A stretch of DNA of 64,000 nucleotides, taken from NCBI GenBank assembly GCA_019454225.1, contig CP075370.1, forward strand, positions 2,656,001 to 2,720,000. The letters are read 5' to 3'. This DNA is from Paracoccaceae bacterium (GTDB lineage: Bacteria; Pseudomonadota; Alphaproteobacteria; Rhodobacterales; Rhodobacteraceae). The notes under the pieces were generated by a model, which ran no database searches, was not told where the DNA came from, and saw only the letters and a program-made list of their open reading frames with translations. This document shows, one piece after another, positions 47,561 through 58,140 of the stretch. The position numbers and the translations under genes are program-made. Numbering within the stretch: position 1 is the stretch's first letter; each line of letters starts with the position of its first letter.

Positions 47561-48451
47561 ATGGACCACCGCGCCTTCCTTGCCGCGCTGCCGCCCGGTC
47601 TGCGGGCCGGGCTGACCGAACGGTCCGACCGTGCCGGGCTCGTCCATCTGGCGGGCCATGCCGGGGCGATCCTTCTTGTCGGCGGGCTGATCGCGGCGCG
47701 CGTGCCGGGCTGGGGGCTGCTGCTGCCGCTGCAGGGCGTGCTGCTGGTGTTCCTGTTCACGCTGGAACACGAATGCACCCACAAGACCCCCTTTGCCAGC
47801 GAGCGCCTGAACGAGACGGTCGGCCATGCCTGCGGCCTGGTGCTGCTGCTGCCGTTCGGCTGGTTCCGGCTGTTCCATCTGGCGCATCACCGCTGGACGA
47901 ACATCGAGGGGCAGGATCCCGAACTGGACGGCGGCAAGCCCGAAACCCTGCGCGGCTGGCTGTGGCATGTGTCGGGCCTGCCCTACTGGATCGCGGGCGG
48001 ACGGCTGGTGCTGCGGCTGGCCGCCGGACGCGAGCGCGCCGCCTACCTTCCGGCCGCCGCGCTGCGCCGCCTGGGGTTCGAGGCGCGGCTGATGCTGGTG
48101 GCCTATGCGGCGGTGGCGGCCAGCCTGTTCTGGTCGCCGCTGCTGTTGTGGACATGGATCGTGCCGGTGCTGCTGGGCCAGCCCTGGCTGCGGCTGTACC
48201 TGCTGGCAGAACATGGCGACTGCCCCCGCGTGGCCGACATGTTCGCCAACACCCGCACCACCTTGACCACGCGCGCCCTGCGCTTCCTGGCCTGGAACAT
48301 GCCCTTTCACACCGAACACCATGTGCATCCGGCGGTGCCCTTCCACCGCCTGCCCGACCTGCACCGGCTGATGCGGGCGCATCTGAAGGTCACCGCGCCG
48401 GGCTATGCCGCCTTCACCCGGGACTATCTGGCGCGGCGGCGCGGATTGTGA
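47561..48451 (+). CDS. Fatty acid desaturase-family membrane enzyme
   Basis: The 296-residue protein has the three histidine boxes of di-iron membrane desaturases and hydroxylases: EHECTHK, HLAHHRWTN, and HTEHHVHP near the C-terminus, with hydrophobic pairs between them. The group includes fatty acid desaturases, carotenoid ketolases and hydroxylases; the short length and box spacing fit beta-carotene ketolase-like or small desaturases equally. It starts 7 bases after the cupin gene. Confidence 0.85.
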   Translation: MDHRAFLAALPPGLRAGLTERSDRAGLVHLAGHAGAILLVGGLIAARVPGWGLLLPLQGVLLVFLFTLEHECTHKTPFASERLNETVGHACGLVLLLPFGWFRLFHLAHHRWTNIEGQDPELDGGKPETLRGWLWHVSGLPYWIAGGRLVLRLAAGRERAAYLPAAALRRLGFEARLMLVAYAAVAASLFWSPLLLWTWIVPVLLGQPWLRLYLLAEHGDCPRVADMFANTRTTLTTRALRFLAWNMPFHTEHHVHPAVPFHRLPDLHRLMRAHLKVTAPGYAAFTRDYLARRRGL

Positions 48452-48503
48452 CGGCGACAAGATCGGTATGGCCCCGGCGCCACCGCTGGGCTAGGCCGCA
48501 CGC

Positions 48504-49403
48504 ATGGCCGACACACCCACCACCCCGCCGCCCGCCAACGAGGACACCGCGCGCGGCTTCGCCTTCGCGCTGGCGGCCTATTTGCTGTGGGGGTTCCTGC
48601 CGCTCTACATGAAGGCGGTGGCGCATATTCCGCCGGTCGAGGTGATCGCGCATCGCGTCCTGTGGTCGATCCCGATCGCGGGGGCGGTGCTGGTGATCCT
48701 TGGCCGCACCGCCGACCTGCGCCGCGCGCTGGCGCAGCCGCGCACCCTGGCGATGGCCGGGATGACGGCGGCGATCCTGTCGGTGAACTGGGGGCTCTAC
48801 GTCTGGTCGATCGGGGCGGGCCGCGCGCTCGACGCGGCGCTGGGCTACTACATCAACCCGCTGTTCAGCGTGGCCCTCGGCGCCGTGCTGCTGGGCGAGC
48901 GCCTGACGCGGCTGCAGCTTGCGGCCATCGGACTGGCGCTGGCGGCGGTGGCCGTGCTGACATGGCAGGCGGGCGGGCTGCCGCTGGTCGCGCTCGGAAT
49001 GACGCTGACCTGGGGCTTCTACGCCTTCTTCCGCAAGACGCTGCCGATCGGGCCGAACCAGGGCTTCATGCTCGAGGTGCTGATCCTGTCGCCGGTCGCG
49101 CTGGCCGTCGTGATCTGGGTCGAATCAGCCGGCACCGGCCATTTCCGGGGCACGACCGACATCCTGCTGCTGCTGGGCTGCGGGCTGGTCACGGCGGGGC
49201 CGCTGATGATCTATGCCAATGGCGCAAAGCTGCTGCGGCTGTCGACCATCGGGATGATGCAGTACATCGCGCCGACGATGATCTTCCTGCAGGCGGTATT
49301 CCTGTTCGGCGAACCCTTCGGCCCGGTCCGGCTGATGGCCTTCGGCCTGATCTGGGCCGCGCTCGCGCTCTACACGGTCGAGATGGTGCGGACCCGGAAG
49401 TAG
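48504..49403 (+). CDS. rarD: RarD-type DMT permease
   Basis: The 299-residue protein has ten hydrophobic spans and the RarD pattern: GFAFALAAYLLWGFLPLYMKAV at the N-terminus, HRVLWSIPIAG, LSVNWGLYVWSI and LGYYINPLFSVALG. RarD is a predicted exporter related to chloramphenicol-sensitive proteins, with no firm substrate. A ribosome site is not obvious. The gene ends 100 bases before a 37-codon membrane-protein gene. Confidence 0.92.
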   Translation: MADTPTTPPPANEDTARGFAFALAAYLLWGFLPLYMKAVAHIPPVEVIAHRVLWSIPIAGAVLVILGRTADLRRALAQPRTLAMAGMTAAILSVNWGLYVWSIGAGRALDAALGYYINPLFSVALGAVLLGERLTRLQLAAIGLALAAVAVLTWQAGGLPLVALGMTLTWGFYAFFRKTLPIGPNQGFMLEVLILSPVALAVVIWVESAGTGHFRGTTDILLLLGCGLVTAGPLMIYANGAKLLRLSTIGMMQYIAPTMIFLQAVFLFGEPFGPVRLMAFGLIWAALALYTVEMVRTRK

Positions 49404-49504
49404 CCGCATCCTGCGGTTGCCTGGCGCCTGCCGTCGATTGTTAACCCGATCTTCACGATGCGGGCGCAGCCTGCCCGGAACCCCCCCTGCCAGGGAACCG
49501 CCCG

Positions 49505-49618
49505 ATGACCCGAAAACACCCCGCCCGCACCCGTGCCGCCGTCCTGCCCATGCTGCCCTGGGCCGAATGCGCCGCGCTGATCCTGGGCTTTGCCCTGATG
49601 ATCACCGCAGGCGGCTGA
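49505..49618 (+). CDS. 37-residue single-span membrane miniprotein
   Basis: The frame MTRKHPARTRAAVLPMLPWA continues to one hydrophobic segment (about residues 23-36) and stops at 49618. The N-terminus is strongly basic, so it should face the cytosol. AGGGA lies 8 bases upstream and GC at third positions is high, both in favour of coding. It is convergent with ccmG, 4 bases apart. I know of no family; an open frame by chance cannot be excluded. Confidence 0.55.
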   Translation: MTRKHPARTRAAVLPMLPWAECAALILGFALMITAGG

Positions 49619-49622
49619 CCGG

Positions 49623-50156
49623 TCAGTTGCCGCGCGCCTTCTCGATGGCCGGGCGCAGCGTGCGGTCCAGTTCCTGCCGCGTGATCGGCCCGGCAAAGCG
49701 CAGCACGATCCGGCCCTCGCCGTCGATCACATAGGTTTCCGGCACGCCGTAGACACCCCAGTCGATCGCCATGCGGCCCGTGGCATCGGCCCCGATGGCG
49801 GCGAAGGGGTTCCCAAGCTCCTCCAGGAATGCCAGCGCCTTGGCAGCGGGATCCTTGTAGTTCACCCCGTAGATCGGGATGCCGGTGGCTGCGATCTCGG
49901 CCAGCATCGGGTGTTCGGCCCGGCAGGGCGCGCACCAGCTTGCCCAGTAGTTCACCAGCTTCACCCCCGGCGCGCGCAGCGCGGCATCGTCGAACGGCGC
50001 CGCCGCGCCCAGCGGCGCCAGCGCCACCGCGGGGGCCATCCGCCCGGCCAGGGCCGAGGGCAGACCCTCGGGATCGTCGCGCTGCATCCCGGCCCAGAAC
50101 AGCGCCGCCAGTGCCGCGAACAGCAGCGGCGGCAGCAGCAGAAGGAACCGCATCAT
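49623..50156 (-). CDS. ccmG: Cytochrome c maturation thioredoxin-like protein CcmG/DsbE
   Basis: CcmG reduces the CcmH or apocytochrome disulfide in the periplasm. The 177-residue protein has an N-terminal membrane anchor (residues 3-22) and a thioredoxin domain with NYWASWCAPCRAEHP, GVNYKD and the cis-proline turn GVPETYVID. It begins within the ccmD stop codon. It is the last gene of ccmABCDG. Confidence 0.95.
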   Translation of the reverse strand: MMRFLLLLPPLLFAALAALFWAGMQRDDPEGLPSALAGRMAPAVALAPLGAAAPFDDAALRAPGVKLVNYWASWCAPCRAEHPMLAEIAATGIPIYGVNYKDPAAKALAFLEELGNPFAAIGADATGRMAIDWGVYGVPETYVIDGEGRIVLRFAGPITRQELDRTLRPAIEKARGN

Positions 50157-50317
50157 GCGTCGCGCCCCTGCCGCGCCTCGACCTCGCGCAGCGCCGCGCG
50201 CACCCGCGCGCCCCGCCAGATCGTGATCGCCACCAGACCCGCGATCAGCAGCATCGACGCCGCGTAGGACCCGATCACCGCATCGGCGTATTTTCCCAGA
50301 TCGGGCATCATGCTCAT
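50153..50317 (-). CDS. ccmD: Heme exporter protein CcmD
   Basis: CcmD is a small membrane protein that helps release holo-CcmE from the CcmABC complex. The 54-residue product has the expected single span (YADAVIGSYAASMLLIAGLV) and a basic C-terminal helix. It overlaps ccmC and ccmG by ATGA at both ends. The start may be at this ATG or at either of two more ATGs a few codons in. Confidence 0.9.
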   Translation of the reverse strand: MSMMPDLGKYADAVIGSYAASMLLIAGLVAITIWRGARVRAALREVEARQGRDA

Positions 50318-51042
50318 GCCATCCTTTCCCGCGCCAGCAGCGCGGCCAGCCGCCGCGCCCGGATCTCGGTGCGCGTCCGCATCAGCACCAGCAGGACGAA
50401 CAGCAGCACGAACCCCGCGATGCACACCAGAAGCGGCACCCAGAACACATCCGCCACATTCTCCTGCCGGTCGACCGATAGGCTCGCCCCCTGGTGCAGC
50501 CCCTGGTTCCAGAAGTTCACCGCGTAGCGGCTCAGCAGCGCGAACACCGACCCCACCATGCACAGCACCGAGGTCAGGTCGGCCGCCGTGTCGGGGTCCT
50601 CGATCGCGGACCACAGCGCGATATAGCCCATGTAGAACAGGCACAGGATCAGGAACGAGGTCAGCCGCGGGTCCCAGGCCCACCAGGTGCCCCACATCGG
50701 CTGCCCCCACAGCGCCCCCGTCACCAGCGCCACCAGCGTGAAGGTCAGCCCGACCGGCGCCGCCGCCTTGGCGGCCAGGGCGCTGACATGATGGCGGCGG
50801 ATCAGCCAGATCAGGCTGGCCACCAGCATCATCACCCAGGCGTTGATCGCCATCATCGCGGCGGGCACATGCAGGTAGATGATCTTGACCGTCGATCCCT
50901 GCCGGAAGTCGTCAGGCGTCAGGAAGAACCCCCAGAACAGCCCGACGCCCAGGCAGGTGACCGCCATTCCCGCTACCCAGGGCAGGACGGCGGCAGAGGT
51001 CTGCATGAAACGGCGGGGGTTGGCGTAGTCCCAGAGCGACAT
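50314..51042 (-). CDS. ccmC: Heme exporter protein CcmC
   Basis: CcmC passes heme to CcmE. The 242-residue protein has six membrane spans, the tryptophan-rich WGTWWAWDPRLTSFL motif, and flanking histidines in YLHVPAAMMAINAW and LHQGASLS. It lies 53 bases after ccmB and overlaps ccmD. Confidence 0.96.
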   Translation of the reverse strand: MSLWDYANPRRFMQTSAAVLPWVAGMAVTCLGVGLFWGFFLTPDDFRQGSTVKIIYLHVPAAMMAINAWVMMLVASLIWLIRRHHVSALAAKAAAPVGLTFTLVALVTGALWGQPMWGTWWAWDPRLTSFLILCLFYMGYIALWSAIEDPDTAADLTSVLCMVGSVFALLSRYAVNFWNQGLHQGASLSVDRQENVADVFWVPLLVCIAGFVLLFVLLVLMRTRTEIRARRLAALLARERMA

Positions 51043-51095
51043 GGGGGCGACCTAGCGTCGGTTGCGGGCAGAGGCAAGGTGTAGCATGGCCGCGC

Positions 51096-51752
51096 TCACC
51101 GCAGATTGACGCGGATTGCCGCAGCCGCCGCGAAGGGCAGCATGGCCAGCGCCCCCGCCGTGATCCCCGACAGCAGCAGCACCGGCGTCACCGCATCGCC
51201 CCCCGTCGCGGCGCGTTTCACCGCCTCGGCGCCGAAGATCAGCGTCGGCACGTAAAGCGGCAGCACCAGCAGCGACAGCAGCAGCCCCCCGCGTTTCAGC
51301 CCGACGGTCAGCGCCGCACCGAAGGCGCCGATCACCGACAGCGCGGGCGTGCCCAGCATCAGCGACAGCACCAGCCAGCCCATCGCGCCCGGCGGCAGGT
51401 TCAGCAGCACGCCAAGCCCCGGCGAGACCAGCGCCAGCGGCAGCCCCGTGGTGACCCAGTGCGCCAGCGCCTTGGCCGCCACGACCCCCTCCAGCGGGAT
51501 CGGCGCGGTGGCCAGCAGGTCCAGCGATCCGTCCTCGCGGTCCAGCGCGAACATCCGGTCCAGCGTCAGCAGGCAGGCCAGCAGCGCCCCCACCCACAGG
51601 ATGCCCGGCGCGATGCGGCCCAGCGTGGCCGGCTCGGGGCCGACACCCAGCGGCACCAGCACCGCCACCAGCAGGAAGAACGCAAGCCCAAGGCCAAAGC
51701 CGCCGCCGGCACGGATCGCCAGCCGCAGGTCGCGCAGGATCAGCACCCTCAT
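51096..51752 (-). CDS. ccmB: Heme exporter protein CcmB
   Basis: CcmB is the membrane subunit of the CcmAB ABC transporter that drives release of heme-loaded CcmE. The 218-residue protein has six hydrophobic spans and the usual start [15 protein letters not shown], then [18 protein letters not shown]. It overlaps ccmA by four bases. Confidence 0.94.
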   Translation of the reverse strand: MRVLILRDLRLAIRAGGGFGLGLAFFLLVAVLVPLGVGPEPATLGRIAPGILWVGALLACLLTLDRMFALDREDGSLDLLATAPIPLEGVVAAKALAHWVTTGLPLALVSPGLGVLLNLPPGAMGWLVLSLMLGTPALSVIGAFGAALTVGLKRGGLLLSLLVLPLYVPTLIFGAEAVKRAATGGDAVTPVLLLSGITAGALAMLPFAAAAAIRVNLR

Positions 51753-52384
51753 GCGAAGTCCCCGGCAAAGGCCCCGTCAAAGCCCGTCGCATCGGCGGCG
51801 GGCGGCCCGGCCCGGAACGGCGACAGGTCCAGTTCGACCGCCTCGGGCAGACCGAGGTCGATGTGGGTGGCCGCCAGCACCGCCCCTCCGGCGGCCAGAT
51901 GCCGCCGCACCACATGCCCGAACAGCGCCACCGAGGCCGCGTCCAGCGACACCGTGGGCTCATCCAGAACCCACACGCTGCGGCCGGTGACCAGCAGCCG
52001 CGCCAGGCCCAGCCGCCGCTTCTGCCCCGCCGACAGGTTCTGCGCGGGCCGGTCGGCCAGCCCGGTCAGGTCCATCGCCGCCATCGCGGCCGGCACCTCG
52101 GCCCCGCCATAGACGCCCGCCCAGAACGCCAGATTCTCGGCCACGCTCAGCGTTGCCTTGATGCCGTCGGCATGGGCGGCATAGGCCACGCCGTCGGGCG
52201 GCGCGTCGATCCGCCCCGCCAGCGGCGGCTGCAACCCGGCCACGCAGCGCAAGAGCGTGGTCTTGCCCACGCCGTTCGGCCCGCGCAGGATCAGCGCGCC
52301 CCCCGCCGGAACGGCAAGGCGCACGCCCCGCAGGATCGGAACGCCCCCCCGGGCGCAGGACAGATCGGTGACGGCAAGAACCAT
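51749..52384 (-). CDS. ccmA: Cytochrome c maturation ABC ATPase CcmA
   Basis: CcmA hydrolyses ATP for the CcmABCD complex. The 211-residue ATPase has Walker [10 protein letters not shown], the signature [15 protein letters not shown], Walker B VWVLDEPT and the switch histidine in AATHIDL. It is the first gene of the operon; the next gene upstream is divergent, so the promoter should lie in 52385-52503. Confidence 0.95.
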   Translation of the reverse strand: MVLAVTDLSCARGGVPILRGVRLAVPAGGALILRGPNGVGKTTLLRCVAGLQPPLAGRIDAPPDGVAYAAHADGIKATLSVAENLAFWAGVYGGAEVPAAMAAMDLTGLADRPAQNLSAGQKRRLGLARLLVTGRSVWVLDEPTVSLDAASVALFGHVVRRHLAAGGAVLAATHIDLGLPEAVELDLSPFRAGPPAADATGFDGAFAGDFA

Positions 52385-52503
52385 GCGCCAGCCCTAGCCC
52401 AGCGCGCATCGCCGCGAAAGGGGCCAGCCCGCCGCAGGCATCCCGCCCCCATGGCCAGCCGCCGCATCCCGGGCTAGAACCCCGCACAAAGAAGGAGAAC
52501 GCC

Positions 52504-53496
52504 ATGCCCCTGCCGCCCCGCCCCTTCGGCCCCACCGGCCGCACCGTGCACCCCATCGGCTTCGGCGCCTGGGCGATCGGCGGCACCTGGGGCGAGGTGC
52601 CCGAGGATCAGGCCCGCGCCGCCCTGCATGCCGCGCTCGACGCAGGCGTCGATTTCATCGACACCGCCGATGTCTATGGCGACGGGCGGTCCGAACGCAT
52701 CATCGCGGCGGTGCTGGCCGAACGGCCGGGCCCCCGCCCCCTTGTTGCCACCAAGGCAGGCCGCCGCCTGTCGCCGCATGTCGCGGCAGGCTACACCGGC
52801 GCGGCCATCGCCGCCTTCATCGACCGCAGCCGCGCCAATCTGGCGATGGACCGCCTCGACCTGGTGCAGCTGCACTGCCCGCCCACGGCGGTGTTCTCCG
52901 ATGCCCGGATGTTCGACGCGCTGGAATCGCTGCGCGCGCGGGGGATCATCGCGCATTACGGCGTGTCGGTCGAAACCGTGGACGAGGCGATGACCGCGCT
53001 GCAATGGCCCGGCCTCGCCTCGGTCCAGATCATCTGGAACATGTTCCGCCTGAAGCCCGCGCAGGCCTTCCTGCCCGCCGCCCGGGCGCGCGGCGTGGCG
53101 GTGATCGCCCGCGTGCCGCTCGCATCGGGCCTGCTGACCGGCAAGATGACCCGCGACACCGCCTTCGACCCCGAGGATCATCGCGCCTTCAACCGGGACG
53201 GCGCGGCCTTCGACAAGGGCGAGACCTTTTCGGGCGTGCCCTATGACGCGGCGCTCGAAGCCGTCGACGCCCTGCGCCCGCTCGTCCCGCAGGGCGCCAC
53301 GATGGCGGCCCTGGCCCTGCGCTGGTGCCTGATGGAGGATGCGGTCACCGTGGTCATTCCCGGCGCGAAATCGCCCGCGCAGGTCACGGCGAACCTCGCC
53401 GCCGCCGATCTGCCGCCGCTGCCTGCCGAAACCATGCAACGCGTCCGCGCGGTCTATGACCGGCTGGTCCGCCCGCATGTGCACCACCTGTGGTAG
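52504..53496 (+). CDS. Aldo/keto reductase
   Basis: The 330-residue protein folds as a TIM barrel oxidoreductase using NADPH. The catalytic Asp and Tyr are in FIDTADVYGDGRSE, the Lys in LVATKAGRR and the His-like position in LVQLHCPP; the C-terminal part has the cofactor pattern VVIPGAKSPAQVTANLAA. It resembles YajO/PhdH-type reductases, substrate unknown. AAGGAG precedes the start. It is divergent from ccmA. Confidence 0.9.
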   Translation: MPLPPRPFGPTGRTVHPIGFGAWAIGGTWGEVPEDQARAALHAALDAGVDFIDTADVYGDGRSERIIAAVLAERPGPRPLVATKAGRRLSPHVAAGYTGAAIAAFIDRSRANLAMDRLDLVQLHCPPTAVFSDARMFDALESLRARGIIAHYGVSVETVDEAMTALQWPGLASVQIIWNMFRLKPAQAFLPAARARGVAVIARVPLASGLLTGKMTRDTAFDPEDHRAFNRDGAAFDKGETFSGVPYDAALEAVDALRPLVPQGATMAALALRWCLMEDAVTVVIPGAKSPAQVTANLAAADLPPLPAETMQRVRAVYDRLVRPHVHHLW

Positions 53497-53499
53497 CGC

Positions 53500-54555
53500 T
53501 CAGCCCGCGATCTCGAAGCCGCCCGGAAACAGCACCGAGGCATCGCCATAGCTGAAGAACCGGTATCCCTGCGTCACGGCATGGGCATAGGCCGCGCGCA
53601 TCCGCTCGACCCCCATCAGCGCCGAGACCAGCATCAGCAGCGTCGATTTCGGCAGGTGGAAATTGGTCATCAGCGCGTCGGTCACCCGGAATCGATAGCC
53701 GGGATGGATGAAGATCTCGGTGGTGCCCCGGAACGGCGCGATGGCGCCGCCCGCCGCCGCGCTTTCGATCAGCCGCAGCGCCGTCGTGCCCACCGGGATC
53801 ACCCGGCCCCCGGCCGCCCGCGTCGCCGCGATCTCGGCCGCGGCCTGCGGCGTGACCTCGCCCCATTCGCCATGCATCCGGTGCGTCGCCACATCCTCGA
53901 CCTTGACCGGCAGGAAGGTGCCCGCGCCCACATGCAGCGTGACGAAGGTCAGCGCCACACCGCGCGCCGCCACCGCCGCCAGCAGCGGCGCGTCCAGGTG
54001 CAGCGATGCGGTCGGCGCGGCGACCGCGCCGGAATGGCGGGCGAACACCGTCTGGTAATCGGTCGCGTCCTGCGCGTCGGGCGCCCGCTTCGCCGCGATA
54101 TAGGGCGGCAGCGGCATCGTGCCCGCCACCGCCAGCGCCGCCTCGAACGCGGCGCCCTCGCGGTCGAACACCAGCCGGGCGTCGGCCTCGCCCCGCTCCG
54201 CCACGAGCGCCGACAGTCCGCCGGCAAAGCGCAGCCGGTCGCCCGGGGCAAGCTTGCGCAGCGGCCGTGCCATGGCCCGCCACCCCCCGGTCGCGGCAGG
54301 CTCCATCAGTGTCACCTCGATCCGCGCCACCGCATCGCCGCGCTGCCGCTCGCCCGCCAGCCGCGCCGGAATCACCCGGGTGTCGTTCAGCACCAGCCGG
54401 TCGCCCGGCCGCAGCAGGCGCGGCAGGTCATGGGCATGCAGGTCGGCCATCGCACCGGGCCCCACCGCCAGCATCCGCGCGTGGCTGCGCGGACGGGCGG
54501 GGCGCGTGGCGATCAGCCGTTCGGGCAGGTCGAAATCGAAATCGCTGAGCTTCAT
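53500..54555 (-). CDS. queA: S-adenosylmethionine:tRNA ribosyltransferase-isomerase
   Basis: QueA adds the epoxycyclopentanediol precursor to 7-aminomethyl-7-deazaguanine in tRNA, late in queuosine synthesis. The 351-residue protein shows [40 protein letters not shown] and the end [12 protein letters not shown]-like stretch [13 protein letters not shown]. Its first bases overlap the stop of the large AsmA-like gene upstream. gluQ, which acts on the finished base, is 20 kb away. Confidence 0.96.
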   Translation of the reverse strand: MKLSDFDFDLPERLIATRPARPRSHARMLAVGPGAMADLHAHDLPRLLRPGDRLVLNDTRVIPARLAGERQRGDAVARIEVTLMEPAATGGWRAMARPLRKLAPGDRLRFAGGLSALVAERGEADARLVFDREGAAFEAALAVAGTMPLPPYIAAKRAPDAQDATDYQTVFARHSGAVAAPTASLHLDAPLLAAVAARGVALTFVTLHVGAGTFLPVKVEDVATHRMHGEWGEVTPQAAAEIAATRAAGGRVIPVGTTALRLIESAAAGGAIAPFRGTTEIFIHPGYRFRVTDALMTNFHLPKSTLLMLVSALMGVERMRAAYAHAVTQGYRFFSYGDASVLFPGGFEIAG

Positions 54556-57500
54556 CTCTCGTCGCGGGGCTGCGGGGCGGGCGCGCGGGGCGCGGGCGCG
54601 GGGGCCGCGCCGGTGGCCTCGTTAATCCGTGGCGGCGGGCGGCGAAAGATGTCGCGGAACATGCCCGGCGTCAGGATCGACAGCGGGTTGACCGAGATCT
54701 GCGGATTGTCCGCCGATCCGGTCAGGCGAAAGCTGATGCCGATCAGCCCCTCGCCCCGCCGCGTCAGCACTGCGCCGATGGCATTGACCAGATAGAAGGG
54801 CGACACCACCCCCTGCATGTCCAGCCGCCGCCGCTCGACATCATAGACGCCCGCCAGCGAAATCCCCATCGACGCCCCGACGGCGGCGGCGCGCGTCACC
54901 TCGACCGCCCGCGCGGTCAGGCGGAAATCCGCGTCGGCCTCGCCGAACAGGATGCCCTGCCCGTTCAGCTGGTCCAGCAGACCCACGACCGAGGCCGCGT
55001 TCAGCAGTTCGGCCAGAACCGGTGTGCCGCGCAGCCGCACGTTGGTGATGTCGGCCCGCCCGTCATAGCCACCCGCGCGCGGCCGCAGCACCATCACCAG
55101 ATCGCCGCCCCGCGCATTGGGGAACAGCCCGGCCGAGGCCAGAACCGCCCCCGCGTCCTGCGCGGTCACCCGCACCGCCGATCCACCCTCGGACGGCGCG
55201 ACCGTTCCCTGCACCACCGCCTGACCGTTCACCCGGGCCAGGAACCGCCCGCCGAAACCGCCCGCCGTGGCAAAGGTGCCCCGCACCCCGGTCAGCGCGA
55301 TTCCCTCCGACACCGTCACCCGGTCGAACTGCACCGCGATCTCGCCGCCGCCCGCGCCGCGCGCCGCGCCGCCCATCCGGTCGGGCATCCGCCGCAGGTC
55401 GACCGTGCCGCCGCCGATCTCGACCCCCGGCGCCGCCCCGCCGCGCCCGACCAGCGTCACCGGCGCGTCCAGCCAGGCGCCCGCGCGCACCCGGTCGAAC
55501 CGCGCCCGGTCCAGCCCGCCGCCGGGCCGCAGGCTGACCGTGCCCTGCGCCGACAGCCCCGGCGCCTCGACCGCCAGCCGCTCGATCGCGGCGGGCGCCG
55601 ACAGCCGGGCCGTCACCTCCAGCCGCCCCGCCCCGGCGCGTGGCTTGCTCCACCCGATCTCGGGAATCGACAGGCCGACGCCCCGCAGATCGGACGTCAG
55701 GCGCAGCACCGGGGTGCCGGCGCGTGGCAGGTCCACCTCCACCCGCCCGCGCCCCGCGCCCGACACAAGCCCCCGCGGCAGACCCAGCCGCAGCCGCTCG
55801 GCCGCCTCGGGCGACATCTCGACCGTTCCGGTCACCGTCGCGCCGCCCTCGCCCGGACCCAGCGGCTGCCGGTAGGCCGCGTCGAAGGCCACGCCATCCA
55901 GCGTCCCCTCGCCCGCGATCACCAGTTCCGTGGGGTCGGCCGCCACCCGCAGCAGGTCGGCCGCCATGGCGCGCCCGGGCACCAGCACATCCGACCGCAC
56001 GTCGGCGATGGTGCCCTCGACCCGCCAGACCACATCGCCCGGCTCCACCCGCTGCACCAGCGGCACGGTCAGCCGCGCCTCGACCCGCGCGCGCCCCTCG
56101 CCCAGCGTCACCGGCCGTCCCGCCTTGGTCAGGAACCCGAAGGGCGGCTGGTCCAGCAGCGACAGCGTCGCGGTCAGGCTGCCGTCGGTGCGCAGGGTGA
56201 CATCCGCCGCCGACGGCCGCCGCGTGATGTCGGGCACCGCAAAGACCGACCCCGCCACGTCGATCCGCCCGCCTTCGGGCGGCACCACCGCGCCCCGGTC
56301 CAGCACCAGCGTATAGCGTGCGCCGTCCAGCGCGGCATAGCCCACCCCCCCCTCGATCGGCGGCAGCGTCCGCAGGAACCGCACCCCCGCCCCTTCATAG
56401 TCATAGGTCAGCGACATGCGCGGCGCGCTGCCGGGCGTCAGCCGCACAGCCGCGCGCAGGTTCGACAGCGTGCCCTCCTGCACGTTCTCGGCCAGCCAGG
56501 CCCGGGTCTGCGGCACCAGCCCCAGCGGCCACAGCGCGACCAGCCGGTCATGCGCGATGGCATCCATGCCCACGTCCAGCGCCACCCGCCAGCCGCCCTC
56601 GGCGACCTCGGCCCAGCCCTCGGCCGACAGCCGCCGCGCGCCGTCCAGCAGCTGCAGCTGCCCGATCTCGACGCTGAACGGGTCCAGCCGCAGGCGCAGG
56701 TCCAGCGCCCCGCCGGTGAACACGGCCGGCGCGACGAACAGCCCCTCGGGGTCCATCCGCACCTCGCGGAACGCGATCTGCGCCAGCATCTCCTGCGGCA
56801 GGCCCTCGGTCGCACCGGGAAAATAGGCGTGGCCTCGGGCCGACAGGCGCAGCGACGGGCCCTCGACCGCGATCTCCGACATCTCCAGCCGGTCACGGGC
56901 CGGGTCGAAGGAAAACGCCAGCGCCGCATGGTCAAACGCCACCGGCGCGGCGCCCCCGGCCGCCAGCGCCCCGCCCCCCAGGTCCAGCCGCGCCGCCAGG
57001 CGGTCCGGCGCACCGTCCTCGGCCAGCCCCGCATCCAGCCGCCCCGAGATCGGCGCCTCCAGCACGCCCAGGAACGCCAGCGGCGCGGCCAGCGCGGCCA
57101 GGTCGCTGGCCGCCACCTGGTCGACCTCGGCCGACAGCCGGGCCCCGGCAGTGCCGCCATCCGTCACCGCCGTCAGCACCGCCCGCGCGGGCGCCGCCCC
57201 GCCGCCGATCAGCGACAGGCCCATCTCGGCGGCAAGGCCGCCGCCCTCGCGCCGTTCCACCCGCAGCCGCCCGTCGCCCATCTGCCAGACCCGGGCCGCC
57301 AGCGCGTCGGCGACCGTCAGTGTCAGCCCCTCGGCCTCGATATGGCGCAGACGGTCCAGCGCGGGCAGCGCCGCGACGTCCTCGGCGGCGTCGAACAGCC
57401 CGGCAAGGCTGTCGAAGGCAAAGGCCGGCAGGCCGCCACCCAGCGACAGGTCCAGCCGGCCGTCGGCCAGCCGCCGCACGTCCAGCCGCGCGCCGGTCAC

Positions 57501-58097
57501 GCGCAGCGTGCTGATCCGCAACTCACCCCCCAGCAGCGCCCCGGGGTCCGCCGTGACCCGTGTTTGCGGCAGGATCAGCAGGGCCTCGCCCCCCGCCTGC
57601 ATCAGCCGCAGGTCCTCCAGCCGCAGGCGCGGCACCCAGTCCTCGTCCACCGTCAGGACGGCGCCACCCAGCGATACCGTCGCCCCCTCCGCCGCGGCCA
57701 TCGTGCGCCCCTGCGCAAGCGCCGCACGCAGCGCACCGTTCATCCGCGTCTCGGCCTCGGCCACCGCCCAGACCGGCAGGCGGATCGGCACGCCGCGCAG
57801 TCCCGCCGCCAGCGCCCCGATCGCGATGACCAGGAACATCAGCACGATGAAGGCCCAGGGCACCCGCGCCCGGTAGATGCGCGGCGCACGCGACCGGCGG
57901 CGCGGCGGCGGGGCGGGCGGCGGCTCGGGCGCCAGGCTCTGCGCCAGCGCGACGGGCGACGGCACGGGCGCAGCCACGGGCAGCGGCGCGTCGCCCTGCC
58001 CTTCCGCCGCCTCGCTCCGCTGGTCCGCCGCCCCGTCCGTCACGCCGCCATCCGCTTCCTGCGGCCGATGCCGCCTTGCCCTTTGACTTTGCCCCAT
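54552..58097 (-). CDS. Large AsmA-like/DUF3971 envelope protein
   Basis: The 1181-residue protein has a proline- and arginine-rich cytosolic N-terminus, one membrane span at about 82-104 and a very long beta-rich periplasmic part, ending in an AsmA-type C-terminal region ([20 protein letters not shown]). This is the build of YhdP/TamB-like bridge proteins that move phospholipid between membranes; the role is inferred from fold. The ATG at 58097 was chosen because the extension beyond lies over the bcp gene. The far C-terminus is Ala/Pro/Arg-rich. It overlaps queA by four bases. Confidence 0.85.
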   Translation of the reverse strand: MGQSQRARRHRPQEADGGVTDGAADQRSEAAEGQGDAPLPVAAPVPSPVALAQSLAPEPPPAPPPRRRSRAPRIYRARVPWAFIVLMFLVIAIGALAAGLRGVPIRLPVWAVAEAETRMNGALRAALAQGRTMAAAEGATVSLGGAVLTVDEDWVPRLRLEDLRLMQAGGEALLILPQTRVTADPGALLGGELRISTLRVTGARLDVRRLADGRLDLSLGGGLPAFAFDSLAGLFDAAEDVAALPALDRLRHIEAEGLTLTVADALAARVWQMGDGRLRVERREGGGLAAEMGLSLIGGGAAPARAVLTAVTDGGTAGARLSAEVDQVAASDLAALAAPLAFLGVLEAPISGRLDAGLAEDGAPDRLAARLDLGGGALAAGGAAPVAFDHAALAFSFDPARDRLEMSEIAVEGPSLRLSARGHAYFPGATEGLPQEMLAQIAFREVRMDPEGLFVAPAVFTGGALDLRLRLDPFSVEIGQLQLLDGARRLSAEGWAEVAEGGWRVALDVGMDAIAHDRLVALWPLGLVPQTRAWLAENVQEGTLSNLRAAVRLTPGSAPRMSLTYDYEGAGVRFLRTLPPIEGGVGYAALDGARYTLVLDRGAVVPPEGGRIDVAGSVFAVPDITRRPSAADVTLRTDGSLTATLSLLDQPPFGFLTKAGRPVTLGEGRARVEARLTVPLVQRVEPGDVVWRVEGTIADVRSDVLVPGRAMAADLLRVAADPTELVIAGEGTLDGVAFDAAYRQPLGPGEGGATVTGTVEMSPEAAERLRLGLPRGLVSGAGRGRVEVDLPRAGTPVLRLTSDLRGVGLSIPEIGWSKPRAGAGRLEVTARLSAPAAIERLAVEAPGLSAQGTVSLRPGGGLDRARFDRVRAGAWLDAPVTLVGRGGAAPGVEIGGGTVDLRRMPDRMGGAARGAGGGEIAVQFDRVTVSEGIALTGVRGTFATAGGFGGRFLARVNGQAVVQGTVAPSEGGSAVRVTAQDAGAVLASAGLFPNARGGDLVMVLRPRAGGYDGRADITNVRLRGTPVLAELLNAASVVGLLDQLNGQGILFGEADADFRLTARAVEVTRAAAVGASMGISLAGVYDVERRRLDMQGVVSPFYLVNAIGAVLTRRGEGLIGISFRLTGSADNPQISVNPLSILTPGMFRDIFRRPPPRINEATGAAPAPAPRAPAPQPRDER

Positions 58098-58140
58098 GGC
58101 ACCTAGAACACCAAGCACACCCCCAACGCCAGAGGACGCC

